Below are positions 6,896-14,830 of a stretch of 64,000 nt of DNA, piece after piece. The stretch lies in the NCBI GenBank assembly GCA_965214675.1, contig OZ243969.1, forward strand, positions 248,001-312,000, written 5' to 3'. The position numbers were made by a program, and so were the translations under genes. Source of the DNA: WTFY01 sp965214675. Lineage in GTDB: Bacteria; Pseudomonadota; Gammaproteobacteria; UBA4575. The notes below the pieces were generated by a model. That model was given only the letters and a program-made list of their open reading frames with translations, searched no databases and was not told the DNA's origin. Every line of letters begins with the position of its first letter. The stretch's first letter is position 1.

Positions 6896-9553
6896 TCATT
6901 GCAGGCATTGCCGGATGGCATGATCCAGCCCCTGCTGCTGCGAGGGATCCAGCGGCTGGTTATCCAGGGTGCTGATCTGGAAGATGTTATGTACGCGTTC
7001 CCCGAGTTTTGAGATCTGCGCATTGTGTATTGAGATATTGCAGTCCATGAAAGCATTGCCGAGGCTCGCTAGAAGACCTGGAAAGTCCGGAGCTTTCAGG
7101 TCCATGGTGGTGTAATCGTGGTTCGGGCTGTGTTCATACTGGGTTCTGATGGGCACCTGCATCTCGCGGATTTTTCTTGGCAGAACCTGACTCACAGAGA
7201 TTGAGATCCGGCTGGGATATTTGAGAACCGCAGCCAGTTTATCAGCAAGCTGTCTGCATTGGTCCGTGTCACTGATGGGGCCACCATCCTCACCCAGTAC
7301 CAGGAAGGTGTCCAGGGCATGTCCTTTCCTGGAGGTAATGATCCGTGCATGCACAATGGTCAGCCCGAGTTTTGACAGGGCAGAAGTGATGTGCGCGAAC
7401 AGGTAGTTGCGGTCGTTGCAGTAGATGAATATTTCCGTCGCGCCCCGTGCACTGTACTGGTGGATATTGACGACCACCTCGCGATCGGACCCATGCTCGA
7501 ATATCGCGCTTGCCTGACGTGCGACCTCATCGTCAGAGTGGCGCAGGAAATAGTCCTCCTCGAGTTCCTCCCAGAAAATGAGGCAGCGGTCCCGGGCGAT
7601 CCCTTGCTGGTCCAGATGTTGCAGCGCCGAAGCTTTCACTTCCTGAATGAGTTCCTTGGGCTCGACCGGAGAATCAAGTCCATGGCGCAGGAATTCCGAG
7701 GTGTTCTGGTACAGATCCGCCAGCAGGGTACTGCGCCAGCTGTCCCAGAGTTTGGGGTTGGTTCCCCGTATGTCGGCTATGGTCAGCAGATACAGATAAT
7801 GTAAACGTACGAGGTTGCCTACATTCTCGGCAAAATCCTTCAGCACGCCAGGATCATTTGTATCGCTGTGCTGTGCGGTTTTCGACATCACCAGGTGGTT
7901 TTCGACCAGCCAGCCGACCAGATTCGCATCAAATGTGCTGAGATGATGATCCAGGCAAAAGGTGCGGGCATCTTTCGCACCCATTTCCGAGTGATCGCCA
8001 CCGCGGCCTTTGGCAATATCATGAAAAAGTGCGGCGAGATAGAGGATCAGGGCTTTGGGTGTTTGCGTGAACACATCGTGGTACGTGTCGAGTTCATCAC
8101 CCGATGAGGGCGTGCTGAACCGGCAGGTATTTTCAAATACGCGCAGTGTGTGTTCCTCGACGGTATACACATGGTACAGGTCAAACTGCATTCTCCCCGT
8201 GACGGCATCAAAGCTTGGCCAATATCTGCCGAGCACGCCGAGTTGTGCCATTCGCCGGATCTCGCGGCCGTTGGTATTCGGGTGATTGAGGATCGCGATA
8301 AACAGTTTTCGATTGTCATCATTGTGCCGGAACGTGTCGTCGATCAGGTCCAGATGGTCGAGCAACAACTGGATAAGTCCGTCACTTGGTCCGCTCAACT
8401 GGCTGTGTTGCTGCAGTAGCCTGAATAACTTGAGGATGGCAGAGGGATCCTGTTTGAAAATGTCTGCGGATCGGGCTTCCAGCTGGCTGCCCCGAATCTG
8501 AAAGCATTCATCGATCAGTCGGGCACGGCGTCGCAGCAGGGATGGAAATATGTTGGAGCGCAGCCGTTTGACGATGATTTCCGCAAGATTGGACAGCTGG
8601 TTAGTGGTTCGATAAAACACCTGCATGAAGGCTTCCACCTGAAGATTGCGCTGCGGGTTGTCGAAGCCCAGCAAGGAGGCCACACCATGCTGATAGTCAA
8701 ACAGCAGCCGGTCTTCGCCCCGGCCGGTATGCAGGTGCAGCGCATAGCGGACACGGGCCAGGGTCATGTAGGCTTCCTGCAGGGCCAGAAGTTCGCTCCC
8801 GGTCAGAAAATTCTTGTCCATCAACTCTTCAAAACTGCCCGTTTTGAAGTGGCGATTGGTCAACCAGCGAAGGGTATGGAGGTCGCGCAGGCTGCCCGGG
8901 TTTTCCTTGACGTTGGGCTCGAGGTGATTTGCGGTATCTCCGAACTTGTGGTGGCGTGATTCCAGCTCTGCAGTCTTGGTGTTGAAATACTTCTTGCTAG
9001 GCCAAACCTTGTTGCCGTGAATCAGCCTGACCAACCGGTCATACAATTGCCTGTTTCCGGACAGGTAGCCGTGTTCCATCAGGCTGGTCATGACCGTAAC
9101 ATCCATACGCGCTTCACTCACGCATTCCTTCAGGGTGCGCACGGACTGGGCGACCGGGAGCTTGATATCCCAGAGCAGGGTCAGAAACGTCTTGACCTTC
9201 TGCTTGGTCGTATCATCACACCCCTTGTCGAGAAGGATCATGAGGTCGATGTCAGAGCCTGGAAACAGCTCGCGGCGCCCGTAGCCCCCGACAGCCACCA
9301 GCGCCGCCATGTGGTTGGATACTTGGCATTGCTGCCACAGGTTTCGCAGCAGCTCGTCCGCCATGTAGGTGTTCAGCGCAATCAGTTCATAGATGTCGGC
9401 ATGCGGGTCAAAATTCTCGCTCTGTGCCTCGCGATTCGCGCTGATGAATTCCCGGTACTGTGCAACACTCAGGTGCTTACGGGCCTGAATATCGGCAAAC
9501 TGAGCAGGCAGCGACCTGCGCTTGAGTACCTCTGAAATGTTGATGTCCTGCAT
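6896..9553 (-). CDS. glnD: PII uridylyltransferase / uridylyl-removing enzyme
   Basis: GlnD senses glutamine and adds or removes UMP on the PII protein, setting glutamine synthetase activity and nitrogen transcription. The 885-residue protein has the complete domain order: nucleotidyltransferase with GGYGRRELFPGSDIDLMIL near residues 88-106, the central helical linker, an HD phosphohydrolase domain with LFHDIAKGRGGDHSEMG, and two C-terminal ACT domains (near EIFIYCNDRNYLF and MDLKAPDFPGLL). It lies 40 bases downstream of map, the conserved gammaproteobacterial arrangement. Confidence 0.96.
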   Translation of the reverse strand: MQDINISEVLKRRSLPAQFADIQARKHLSVAQYREFISANREAQSENFDPHADIYELIALNTYMADELLRNLWQQCQVSNHMAALVAVGGYGRRELFPGSDIDLMILLDKGCDDTTKQKVKTFLTLLWDIKLPVAQSVRTLKECVSEARMDVTVMTSLMEHGYLSGNRQLYDRLVRLIHGNKVWPSKKYFNTKTAELESRHHKFGDTANHLEPNVKENPGSLRDLHTLRWLTNRHFKTGSFEELMDKNFLTGSELLALQEAYMTLARVRYALHLHTGRGEDRLLFDYQHGVASLLGFDNPQRNLQVEAFMQVFYRTTNQLSNLAEIIVKRLRSNIFPSLLRRRARLIDECFQIRGSQLEARSADIFKQDPSAILKLFRLLQQHSQLSGPSDGLIQLLLDHLDLIDDTFRHNDDNRKLFIAILNHPNTNGREIRRMAQLGVLGRYWPSFDAVTGRMQFDLYHVYTVEEHTLRVFENTCRFSTPSSGDELDTYHDVFTQTPKALILYLAALFHDIAKGRGGDHSEMGAKDARTFCLDHHLSTFDANLVGWLVENHLVMSKTAQHSDTNDPGVLKDFAENVGNLVRLHYLYLLTIADIRGTNPKLWDSWRSTLLADLYQNTSEFLRHGLDSPVEPKELIQEVKASALQHLDQQGIARDRCLIFWEELEEDYFLRHSDDEVARQASAIFEHGSDREVVVNIHQYSARGATEIFIYCNDRNYLFAHITSALSKLGLTIVHARIITSRKGHALDTFLVLGEDGGPISDTDQCRQLADKLAAVLKYPSRISISVSQVLPRKIREMQVPIRTQYEHSPNHDYTTMDLKAPDFPGLLASLGNAFMDCNISIHNAQISKLGERVHNIFQISTLDNQPLDPSQQQGLDHAIRQCLQ

Positions 9554-9593
9554 GGCGTCAGCCTGGTGATGTCGAGCGTTCGGATGCTGAGCC

Positions 9594-10370
9594 TTACATA
9601 CCGTTCAGATCTTCCTCGCTGCGCAGGGTAAGTACTTCATGCCCCTTTTCGGTCACGAGAATCGTGTGTTCCCACTGCGCAGAAAGGCTGTGGTCCTTGG
9701 TGACCACGGTCCAGCGGTCCGGCAGCAGGCGAACGTTGCGTTTTCCCGCATTGACCATCGGCTCAATGGTGAAGGTCATCCCGGGTTGCAGTCGCAGCCC
9801 GGTATTGGGTTTTCCATAATGAAGTACTTGTGGGTCCTCATGAAACATGCGCCCGATGCCATGACCGCAATACTCCCGGACTACGGAGAAGCGCTGGCGC
9901 TCCACAAAGCTTTGAATGACATGCCCGATGTCCCCGAGCCTGGCGCCGGGCTTCACTTCCCGGATGCCGAGTTTCAGGGCCTCGTAGGTGAGGTCAACGA
10001 GTCGCCTGGCGAGCACGGTGGGCTTGCCGAGAAAAAACATTTTGCTGGTATCCCCGTGAAAGCCGTCCTTGATCACGGTCACGTCAATATTGACAATATC
10101 GCCATTTTTCAAAGTGCGCTCACCCGGAATCCCGTGGCACACCTGATGGTTCACCGAGGTGCAAATCGATTTTGGGAAACCCCGGTAATTGAGTGGGGCC
10201 GGAGTCGCCTTTTGCACGTCGACAATGTACTCATGACAGATGCGGTCAAGCTCCAATGTGCTGACCCCGGCGACGACGTGAGGTTCGATCATCTCGAGCA
10301 CCTCGGAAGCGAGCCTGCCGGCCGTTCGCATTTTCTGTATTTCTTCAGCAGATTTAATCGATACGCCCAT
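9594..10370 (-). CDS. map: Methionine aminopeptidase type I
   Basis: Map removes the initiator methionine from nascent proteins with small second residues. The 258-residue product has the pita-bread fold metal ligands: Asp in NIDVTVIKDGFHGDTSKMF, the His of GHGIGRMFHEDP, Glu in TFTIEPMV, and Glu in QWEHTILVT. An upstream ATG at 10481 would add 37 residues of poor quality inside the divergent regulatory region; the ATG at 10370 (MGVSIKSAEEIQKM) matches the family. The gene heads the minus-strand glnD-dap series and is divergent from rpsB. Confidence 0.95.
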   Translation of the reverse strand: MGVSIKSAEEIQKMRTAGRLASEVLEMIEPHVVAGVSTLELDRICHEYIVDVQKATPAPLNYRGFPKSICTSVNHQVCHGIPGERTLKNGDIVNIDVTVIKDGFHGDTSKMFFLGKPTVLARRLVDLTYEALKLGIREVKPGARLGDIGHVIQSFVERQRFSVVREYCGHGIGRMFHEDPQVLHYGKPNTGLRLQPGMTFTIEPMVNAGKRNVRLLPDRWTVVTKDHSLSAQWEHTILVTEKGHEVLTLRSEEDLNGM

Positions 10371-10416
10371 GATATTGATCAGGATGGTACAGGTGTCGGG
10401 TCGTGGGTTCGGGTCA

Positions 10417-10445
10417 TTGTTCCAAGCAAGCAGCCATGTTATAAA
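10417..10445 (+). promoter_or_regulatory. Candidate sigma-70 promoter of rpsB-tsf
   Basis: TTGTTC (10417-10422) and TATAAA (10440-10445) are separated by exactly 17 bases, with an extended -10 TG at 10437-10438. Transcription would begin near 10452, giving a leader of about 115 bases before rpsB. Hexamers were read by eye; there is no experimental support. Confidence 0.55.
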
Positions 10446-10451
10446 GGGCGC

Positions 10452-10565
10452 GCATTTTGTACAAACACTAAATTCACACACGTATCGTCACATGTGGGTG
10501 GGTGCCCTTGATCGGGTTTCCACATGGGGTGCGTGGAGGATCAACCCATAGGAGCATTATACAAC
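10452..10565 (+). promoter_or_regulatory. rpsB 5' leader, possible S2-binding control element
   Basis: The predicted leader can fold with CATGTGG (10491-10497) paired to CCACATG (10520-10526), enclosing a smaller CCC/GGG stem. It is followed by a G-rich GGGGTGCGTGGAGG segment and the ribosome-binding site AGGAGC at 10550-10555. In gammaproteobacteria the rpsB-tsf leader is a known target for repression by free S2. The sequence here fits such an element, but I compared only from memory and the pairing was not computed. Confidence 0.45.
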
Positions 10566-11726
10566 ATGGCGAGTGTCACTATGCGCCAGATGCTGGAAGC
10601 TGGCGTACACTTTGGGCATCAGACGCGCTACTGGAATCCGAAAATGAGTCCTTACATTTTTGGAGAGCGCAACAAAATCCACATCATCAATCTTGAGAAA
10701 ACATTGCCCATGTTTCTCGATGCGGCAGCATTCCTGGGCAAGATGGCAGCCAACAAGGGAACGGTTCTGTTTGTCGGCACTAAACGCTCGGCACGGGATT
10801 CGATTCGAGAGGAGGCTGTGCGCTGCGGCATGCCTTATGTCAATCACCGTTGGCTGGGCGGCATGCTGACCAACTTCAAAACTGTCAGCAAGTCCATACA
10901 ACGCTTGCAGGAACTCGAACAGATCGCCGGCGGCGAGGGCATCGAGCGGCTCAGCAAAAAGGAATTGCTGCTGCTCAAGCGAGAACTGTTCAAGCTGGAG
11001 CGCAGCTTGGGAGGGATCAAGGACATGCAGACCTTGCCCGATGCGTTGTTCGTCATTGATGTCGGTTACGAGGCCATTGCAGTAAGTGAGGCCAACAAGC
11101 TGGGCATTCCAGTGGTTGCCATCGTCGACAGCAACAATAAGGTAGACGGTGTGGATTACGTCATCCCGGGGAATGATGATGCGATTCGTGCCATCAGGCT
11201 CTTCTCTACGCATATGGCGAATGCCATCCTGGAAGGCAAGGAAAGTACCCGGGTCATGAGTGGAAATGAGGACGAGTTCGTAGAAGTTGATGATACCGGC
11301 AAGGTAGCCGAGGCCGATGGGAAAGAGAAGCCGGTAGCCAAGCAGAAGGTTACGGTGAAAAGAAAAGCGGGTACGAAATCCGCACCGCAAACTGCAGTGA
11401 AAGCGAAAACTGCCGATAAAACCGAGACCACCAAGAAAGCGAAGGCTGCTGAGGAGCCCAAGGTTGCTGAGGAGCCCAAGGTTGCTGAGGAGCCCAAGGT
11501 TGCTGAGGAGCCCAAGGTTGCTGAGGAGCCCAAGGTTGCTGAAGAGCCCAAGGATTCAGGAAATTCAGACGTTGGTGAAAAGAGTGAATCCGCGGAAAAC
11601 TCTGAGAATGCAGGAAAGGTTGAAGCAGAGGCAAGTGCCAAGGCTGAAGAACCCAAGGCTGCAGATAAAACAAAATCCACAGATGCATCGGATGATGCAG
11701 CGGAAACAGGTGAAAAGACAGCTTGA
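10566..11726 (+). CDS. rpsB: 30S ribosomal protein S2 with long acidic/lysine-rich C-terminal tail
   Basis: Residues 1 to about 226 are a normal S2 (TMRQMLEAGVHFGHQTRYWN, NHRWLGGMLTNF, DALFVIDVGYEAIAVSEA). This protein sits on the back of the 30S head-body junction and is needed for S1 binding. The ATG at 10566 has AGGAGC ten bases upstream; an upstream in-frame ATG at 10524 lies in the leader. Unlike the usual ~240-residue protein this one has 386 residues. The extra ~160 residues are low-complexity, rich in Ala, Glu, Lys and Pro, and include six AEEPKV-type repeats at residues 295-330. The tail is probably disordered and its role is unknown. tsf follows after 44 bases. Confidence 0.95.
   Translation: MASVTMRQMLEAGVHFGHQTRYWNPKMSPYIFGERNKIHIINLEKTLPMFLDAAAFLGKMAANKGTVLFVGTKRSARDSIREEAVRCGMPYVNHRWLGGMLTNFKTVSKSIQRLQELEQIAGGEGIERLSKKELLLLKRELFKLERSLGGIKDMQTLPDALFVIDVGYEAIAVSEANKLGIPVVAIVDSNNKVDGVDYVIPGNDDAIRAIRLFSTHMANAILEGKESTRVMSGNEDEFVEVDDTGKVAEADGKEKPVAKQKVTVKRKAGTKSAPQTAVKAKTADKTETTKKAKAAEEPKVAEEPKVAEEPKVAEEPKVAEEPKVAEEPKDSGNSDVGEKSESAENSENAGKVEAEASAKAEEPKAADKTKSTDASDDAAETGEKTA
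11448..11555 (+). repeat. 18-bp tandem repeat in the rpsB tail (6 copies)
   Basis: The unit GCTGAGGAGCCCAAGGTT is repeated five times without change (11448-11537), and a sixth copy (11538-11555) differs at two places. It encodes AEEPKV. Identical codons in every copy point to recent expansion by slippage or unequal exchange. Being a multiple of three, copy-number changes keep the frame. Confidence 0.95.
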
Positions 11727-11770
11727 ATGCTAGCGACACAGGCAATCACAGGAGAACTCTGGAAAGAACA

Positions 11771-12655
11771 ATGCAGATAACAGCAACAATGGTAAAAGAG
11801 CTGCGCGAACGAACCGGCGCCGGCATGATGGAATGCAAGAAGGCATTGCAGGAAAGCAGTGGGGATATCGATACGGCCATTGAGCAGATGCGGAAAATCG
11901 GACAGGCCAAAGCAGACAAGAAAGCCAGTCGTATCGCAGCCGATGGCATGGTGGTCTTGGCAATTTCACCTGATGGCAGGCAAGCCTCCCTGGTCGAGGT
12001 GAATTGTGAAACCGATTTTGTCGCCAAGGACAAGCAGTTCCAGGCATTTTGTGCACAGCTGGCGGATCTCGTGTTGGGCAGTGACATCACCACTGTGGAG
12101 GCACTGGGTGGCGCCACGCTGGAATCCGGTCTCAGTGCCGAGCAAGCACGCTTGGAGCTGGTGACCAAGATTGGCGAGAATATCCGCATACGCCGTTTGG
12201 AAAATATGCGCAGTGAGCATGCGATAGCAGGCTACCTGCATGGCAACCGCATTGGTGTGCTTGTCGATTATTCCGGCGGTGATGCTGACTTGGGCCGGGA
12301 TGTAGCCATGCACATTGCAGCGAGCAGGCCCGTCTGCGTTTCGGACAAAGATGTGGATGAAACGGTGCTTGCCAAGGAGCGGGAAATCTTCAAGGCACAG
12401 GCCGAGTCTAGCGGCAAGCCCGCGAACATTGTCGAGAAAATAGTAGGGGGGCGACTGAAGAAGTATCTGAAGGAGATCACCTTGCTGGGTCAGCCGTTTG
12501 TAAAGGATACGGACCAGTCGGTGGGTCAGTTGCTGAAAAATGCAAATGCGGAAGTTGCCGGGTTTGTACGGTTCGAAGTAGGTGAGGGACTGGAGAAGAG
12601 ATCAGACAACTTTGTCGATGAGGTAATGGGGCAAGTCAAGCAGAGCGAGGATTAG
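11771..12655 (+). CDS. tsf: Elongation factor Ts
   Basis: EF-Ts is the guanine-nucleotide exchange factor for EF-Tu. The 294-residue protein begins ITATMVKELRERTGAGMMEC, including the invariant TGAGMMECKKAL motif of the UBA-like N-domain, and contains the core motif VEVNCETDFVAKD. The start chosen is the ATG at 11771 after GGAAAG; an ATG at 11723 overlaps rpsB and is unlikely. In most gammaproteobacteria pyrH follows; here frr follows after only 49 bases. Confidence 0.96.
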   Translation: MQITATMVKELRERTGAGMMECKKALQESSGDIDTAIEQMRKIGQAKADKKASRIAADGMVVLAISPDGRQASLVEVNCETDFVAKDKQFQAFCAQLADLVLGSDITTVEALGGATLESGLSAEQARLELVTKIGENIRIRRLENMRSEHAIAGYLHGNRIGVLVDYSGGDADLGRDVAMHIAASRPVCVSDKDVDETVLAKEREIFKAQAESSGKPANIVEKIVGGRLKKYLKEITLLGQPFVKDTDQSVGQLLKNANAEVAGFVRFEVGEGLEKRSDNFVDEVMGQVKQSED

Positions 12656-12704
12656 GCGACCCGATCGAATTCCTTCAGCGCTTGGCAGGCCGTGGGGGTG
12701 CGCA

Positions 12705-13262
12705 GTGATTAACGAGATACAACAGCATGCACAAGAGCGTATGCGCAAGAGCATTGACTCGCTGACACACGAGTTATCAAGAGTGCGTACCGGCCGTGCG
12801 AGTGCAAACCTGCTGGACCATGTCATGGTGGAGTACTATGGCAATACGGTTCCAATCAATCAGACGGCCACCGTAGCAGTGGAGGATGCACGTACGATTT
12901 CGATCACACCCTGGGAAAATTCTCTCGTGCCCGTCATTGAAAAAGCCATTATGAGCTCAGACCTTGGTCTGAATCCCACAACGGCTGGCACGGTCATCCG
13001 AGTGATTGTCCCTCCGCTGACTGAGGAGAGGCGCAAGAGTCTGATACGCATGGTGGAAGGCGAGGCCGAGAAGTCACGTGTAGCCATTCGGAACATTCGT
13101 CGGGACGCAAACACGGACCTCAAGGAATTACTGAGGGAAAAAGAAATTACAGAAGACGAGAGTCATCATGCTCAGGCTGAAATCCAGAAGCTCACGGACC
13201 AGTTCGTGGGAGAAATCGATTTGATACTGCAGCAAAAAGAAAAGGACCTGATGACTGTCTAG
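12705..13262 (+). CDS. frr: Ribosome recycling factor
   Basis: With EF-G, RRF splits the post-termination 70S complex. The 185-residue protein has the standard length and the conserved HELSRVRTGRAS and IRNIRRDANTDLKEL segments of the three-helix bundle arm. The start is GTG at 12705 after a G-rich CGTGGGGGTG. It directly follows tsf, with no pyrH in between, and leads into uppS-cdsA-dxr-rseP. Confidence 0.96.
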   Translation: MINEIQQHAQERMRKSIDSLTHELSRVRTGRASANLLDHVMVEYYGNTVPINQTATVAVEDARTISITPWENSLVPVIEKAIMSSDLGLNPTTAGTVIRVIVPPLTEERRKSLIRMVEGEAEKSRVAIRNIRRDANTDLKELLREKEITEDESHHAQAEIQKLTDQFVGEIDLILQQKEKDLMTV

Positions 13263-13296
13263 AGCCCCAGTACTTCAGGTGCCCGTATCCGATCAC

Positions 13297-14019
13297 ATGT
13301 CAAACAAGCCTGCCTTAGAACATGTTGCCATCATCATGGATGGCAACGGAAGATGGGCGAAGAAGCGCAATCTGCCACGCACTGCCGGACACAGGCAGGG
13401 CATCAAAGCAACACAGGCAATCATCAAGGCATGTGTTCAGCATGAAATCAAATACCTAACCTTGTTCGCTTTCAGCAGTGAGAACTGGAATCGGCCAAAG
13501 GCCGAGATTTCTGTACTCATGGATCTTTTTGTGGAATCACTACAGAGCGAAGTGGACTCCCTGAACGAAAAAGGGGTCTGCCTGCGATTTTTGGGTCACC
13601 GACCTGCTTTCTCGAACGGACTTTGCGAGCATGTGCAACAGGCCGAAGAGTTGACACGAACCAATAGTGAGCTTTTTTTGAGCATTGCCATGGGTTATGG
13701 GGGACGTTGGGATATCCTTCAGGCGGTGGAACACATTGTTGCGGATGTTCTGGACAAGCGCCTGGCAGCCGAGGATATCGATGAAGTGCTGTTAGAGAAT
13801 CGGCTGGTTACTGCGGGCATACCGGCACCTGACCTGTTTATCCGTACGGGTGGCGAGAAGCGCATCAGTAATTTTTTGTTATGGCAGCTAGCATACACGG
13901 AGCTCTATTTCAGTGATGTCCTGTGGCCGGACTTCAATCCGCATGAACTGGAAAAGGCATTCGAAAATTATCGTGTAAGGCAGCGAAGGTTCGGTCTTAT
14001 ACAAGAGCAGCTTGTGTGA
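13297..14019 (+). CDS. uppS: Undecaprenyl diphosphate synthase
   Basis: This cis-prenyltransferase makes C55-PP, the lipid carrier for peptidoglycan and O-antigen. Motifs are VAIIMDGNGRWAKKR at the start (catalytic Asp), FAFSSENWNRP, and the C-terminal PDLFIRTGGEKRISNFLLWQ region with AYTELYF. The ATG at 13297 yields 240 residues. A GTG at 13279 would add six residues, and neither start has a good ribosome-binding site, so the start is uncertain. It is followed by cdsA with a 7-base gap. Confidence 0.94.
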   Translation: MSNKPALEHVAIIMDGNGRWAKKRNLPRTAGHRQGIKATQAIIKACVQHEIKYLTLFAFSSENWNRPKAEISVLMDLFVESLQSEVDSLNEKGVCLRFLGHRPAFSNGLCEHVQQAEELTRTNSELFLSIAMGYGGRWDILQAVEHIVADVLDKRLAAEDIDEVLLENRLVTAGIPAPDLFIRTGGEKRISNFLLWQLAYTELYFSDVLWPDFNPHELEKAFENYRVRQRRFGLIQEQLV

Positions 14020-14026
14020 CCTGGCA

Positions 14027-14830
14027 GTGCTCAGGCAGCGGGTCATCACAGCAGTCGCCCTTGGGGCAGGGATTCTTTCCTGCATCCTGTTTTTGCCCGG
14101 TCATTGGCTGGCGCTGATTTTCGCATTGGTCACGTTGCTGGCCGCCTGGGAATGGGCTGGCCTGATCGAATTACCAGGCAACCTGTTCAAGGCACTCTAT
14201 GTCATCACAGTTGCCGTCCTGTTATTTGCCGCGTGGGTGTATGGGGAGCATGCCCGGACGGTATTCCTGATTGCCGTATTTTGGTGGGTCGCCTGCGTCA
14301 TCCTGGTCGCTGTCTATGAGTCGAGTTGGCTTCATGCTGGCTGGTTGTGGGGGTTACTGGGACTTTCAGGGTTTGTCGTGCTGGTGCCGACCTGGCTTGG
14401 CCTGGTACATCTGCATGGGCAAGGTCCGGGACTGCTGATCTTTTTGATGGCACTGGTCAGCGTGGCGGATAGTGCCGCCTATTTTGCAGGTCATCGATTC
14501 GGGAAAACGAAACTTGCACCTGACCTGAGTCCCGGAAAGACGCGGGAAGGTTTGTGGGGTGCCCTGCTGGCTTGTCTTGTGTTCGCGATCATCAGCGTAT
14601 ATGCACTTGGCCTGGACAAGGAAGTGTGGGTCTATTTTGTTTGTCTCAGCCTGATCTGCGTGTTACTTGCGGCAGTCGGTGATCTGTATGAAAGTCTTTT
14701 GAAACGCAGGGCCAGAGCCAAGGACAGTGGAACGATTTTGCCCGGTCACGGAGGTGTACTCGACAGGATTGACGGCCTGACTGCGGCGGCTCCCTGTTTC
14801 ATGTTTGGGGTATACTGGTTTCATGGTTGA
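14027..14830 (+). CDS. cdsA: Phosphatidate cytidylyltransferase
   Basis: CdsA makes CDP-diacylglycerol from phosphatidic acid and CTP at the inner membrane, feeding psd-dependent phospholipid synthesis (psd is at 58.3 kb). The 267-residue product has several membrane helices and the family signature SLLKRRARAKDSG followed by PGHGGVLDRIDG near the C-terminus. GTG at 14027 is chosen because it begins just past the uppS stop and fits the family's start; a TTG at 14012 overlaps uppS. The stop overlaps the dxr start (ATGGTTGA). Confidence 0.92.
   Translation: MLRQRVITAVALGAGILSCILFLPGHWLALIFALVTLLAAWEWAGLIELPGNLFKALYVITVAVLLFAAWVYGEHARTVFLIAVFWWVACVILVAVYESSWLHAGWLWGLLGLSGFVVLVPTWLGLVHLHGQGPGLLIFLMALVSVADSAAYFAGHRFGKTKLAPDLSPGKTREGLWGALLACLVFAIISVYALGLDKEVWVYFVCLSLICVLLAAVGDLYESLLKRRARAKDSGTILPGHGGVLDRIDGLTAAAPCFMFGVYWFHG

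Noticed and set aside
10371..10481. Longer Map start at 10481
   Set aside because: The extra 37 residues show no family match and run over the divergent rpsB promoter region; the ATG at 10370 fits.
11448..11555. CRISPR-like repeat
   Set aside because: The copies are contiguous, without spacers, and in frame within rpsB; it is a coding tandem repeat.
11156..11749. 197-codon minus-strand ORF opposite the rpsB tail
   Set aside because: It mirrors the repeat (SSATLG units) and comes only from the low-complexity sequence on the other strand.
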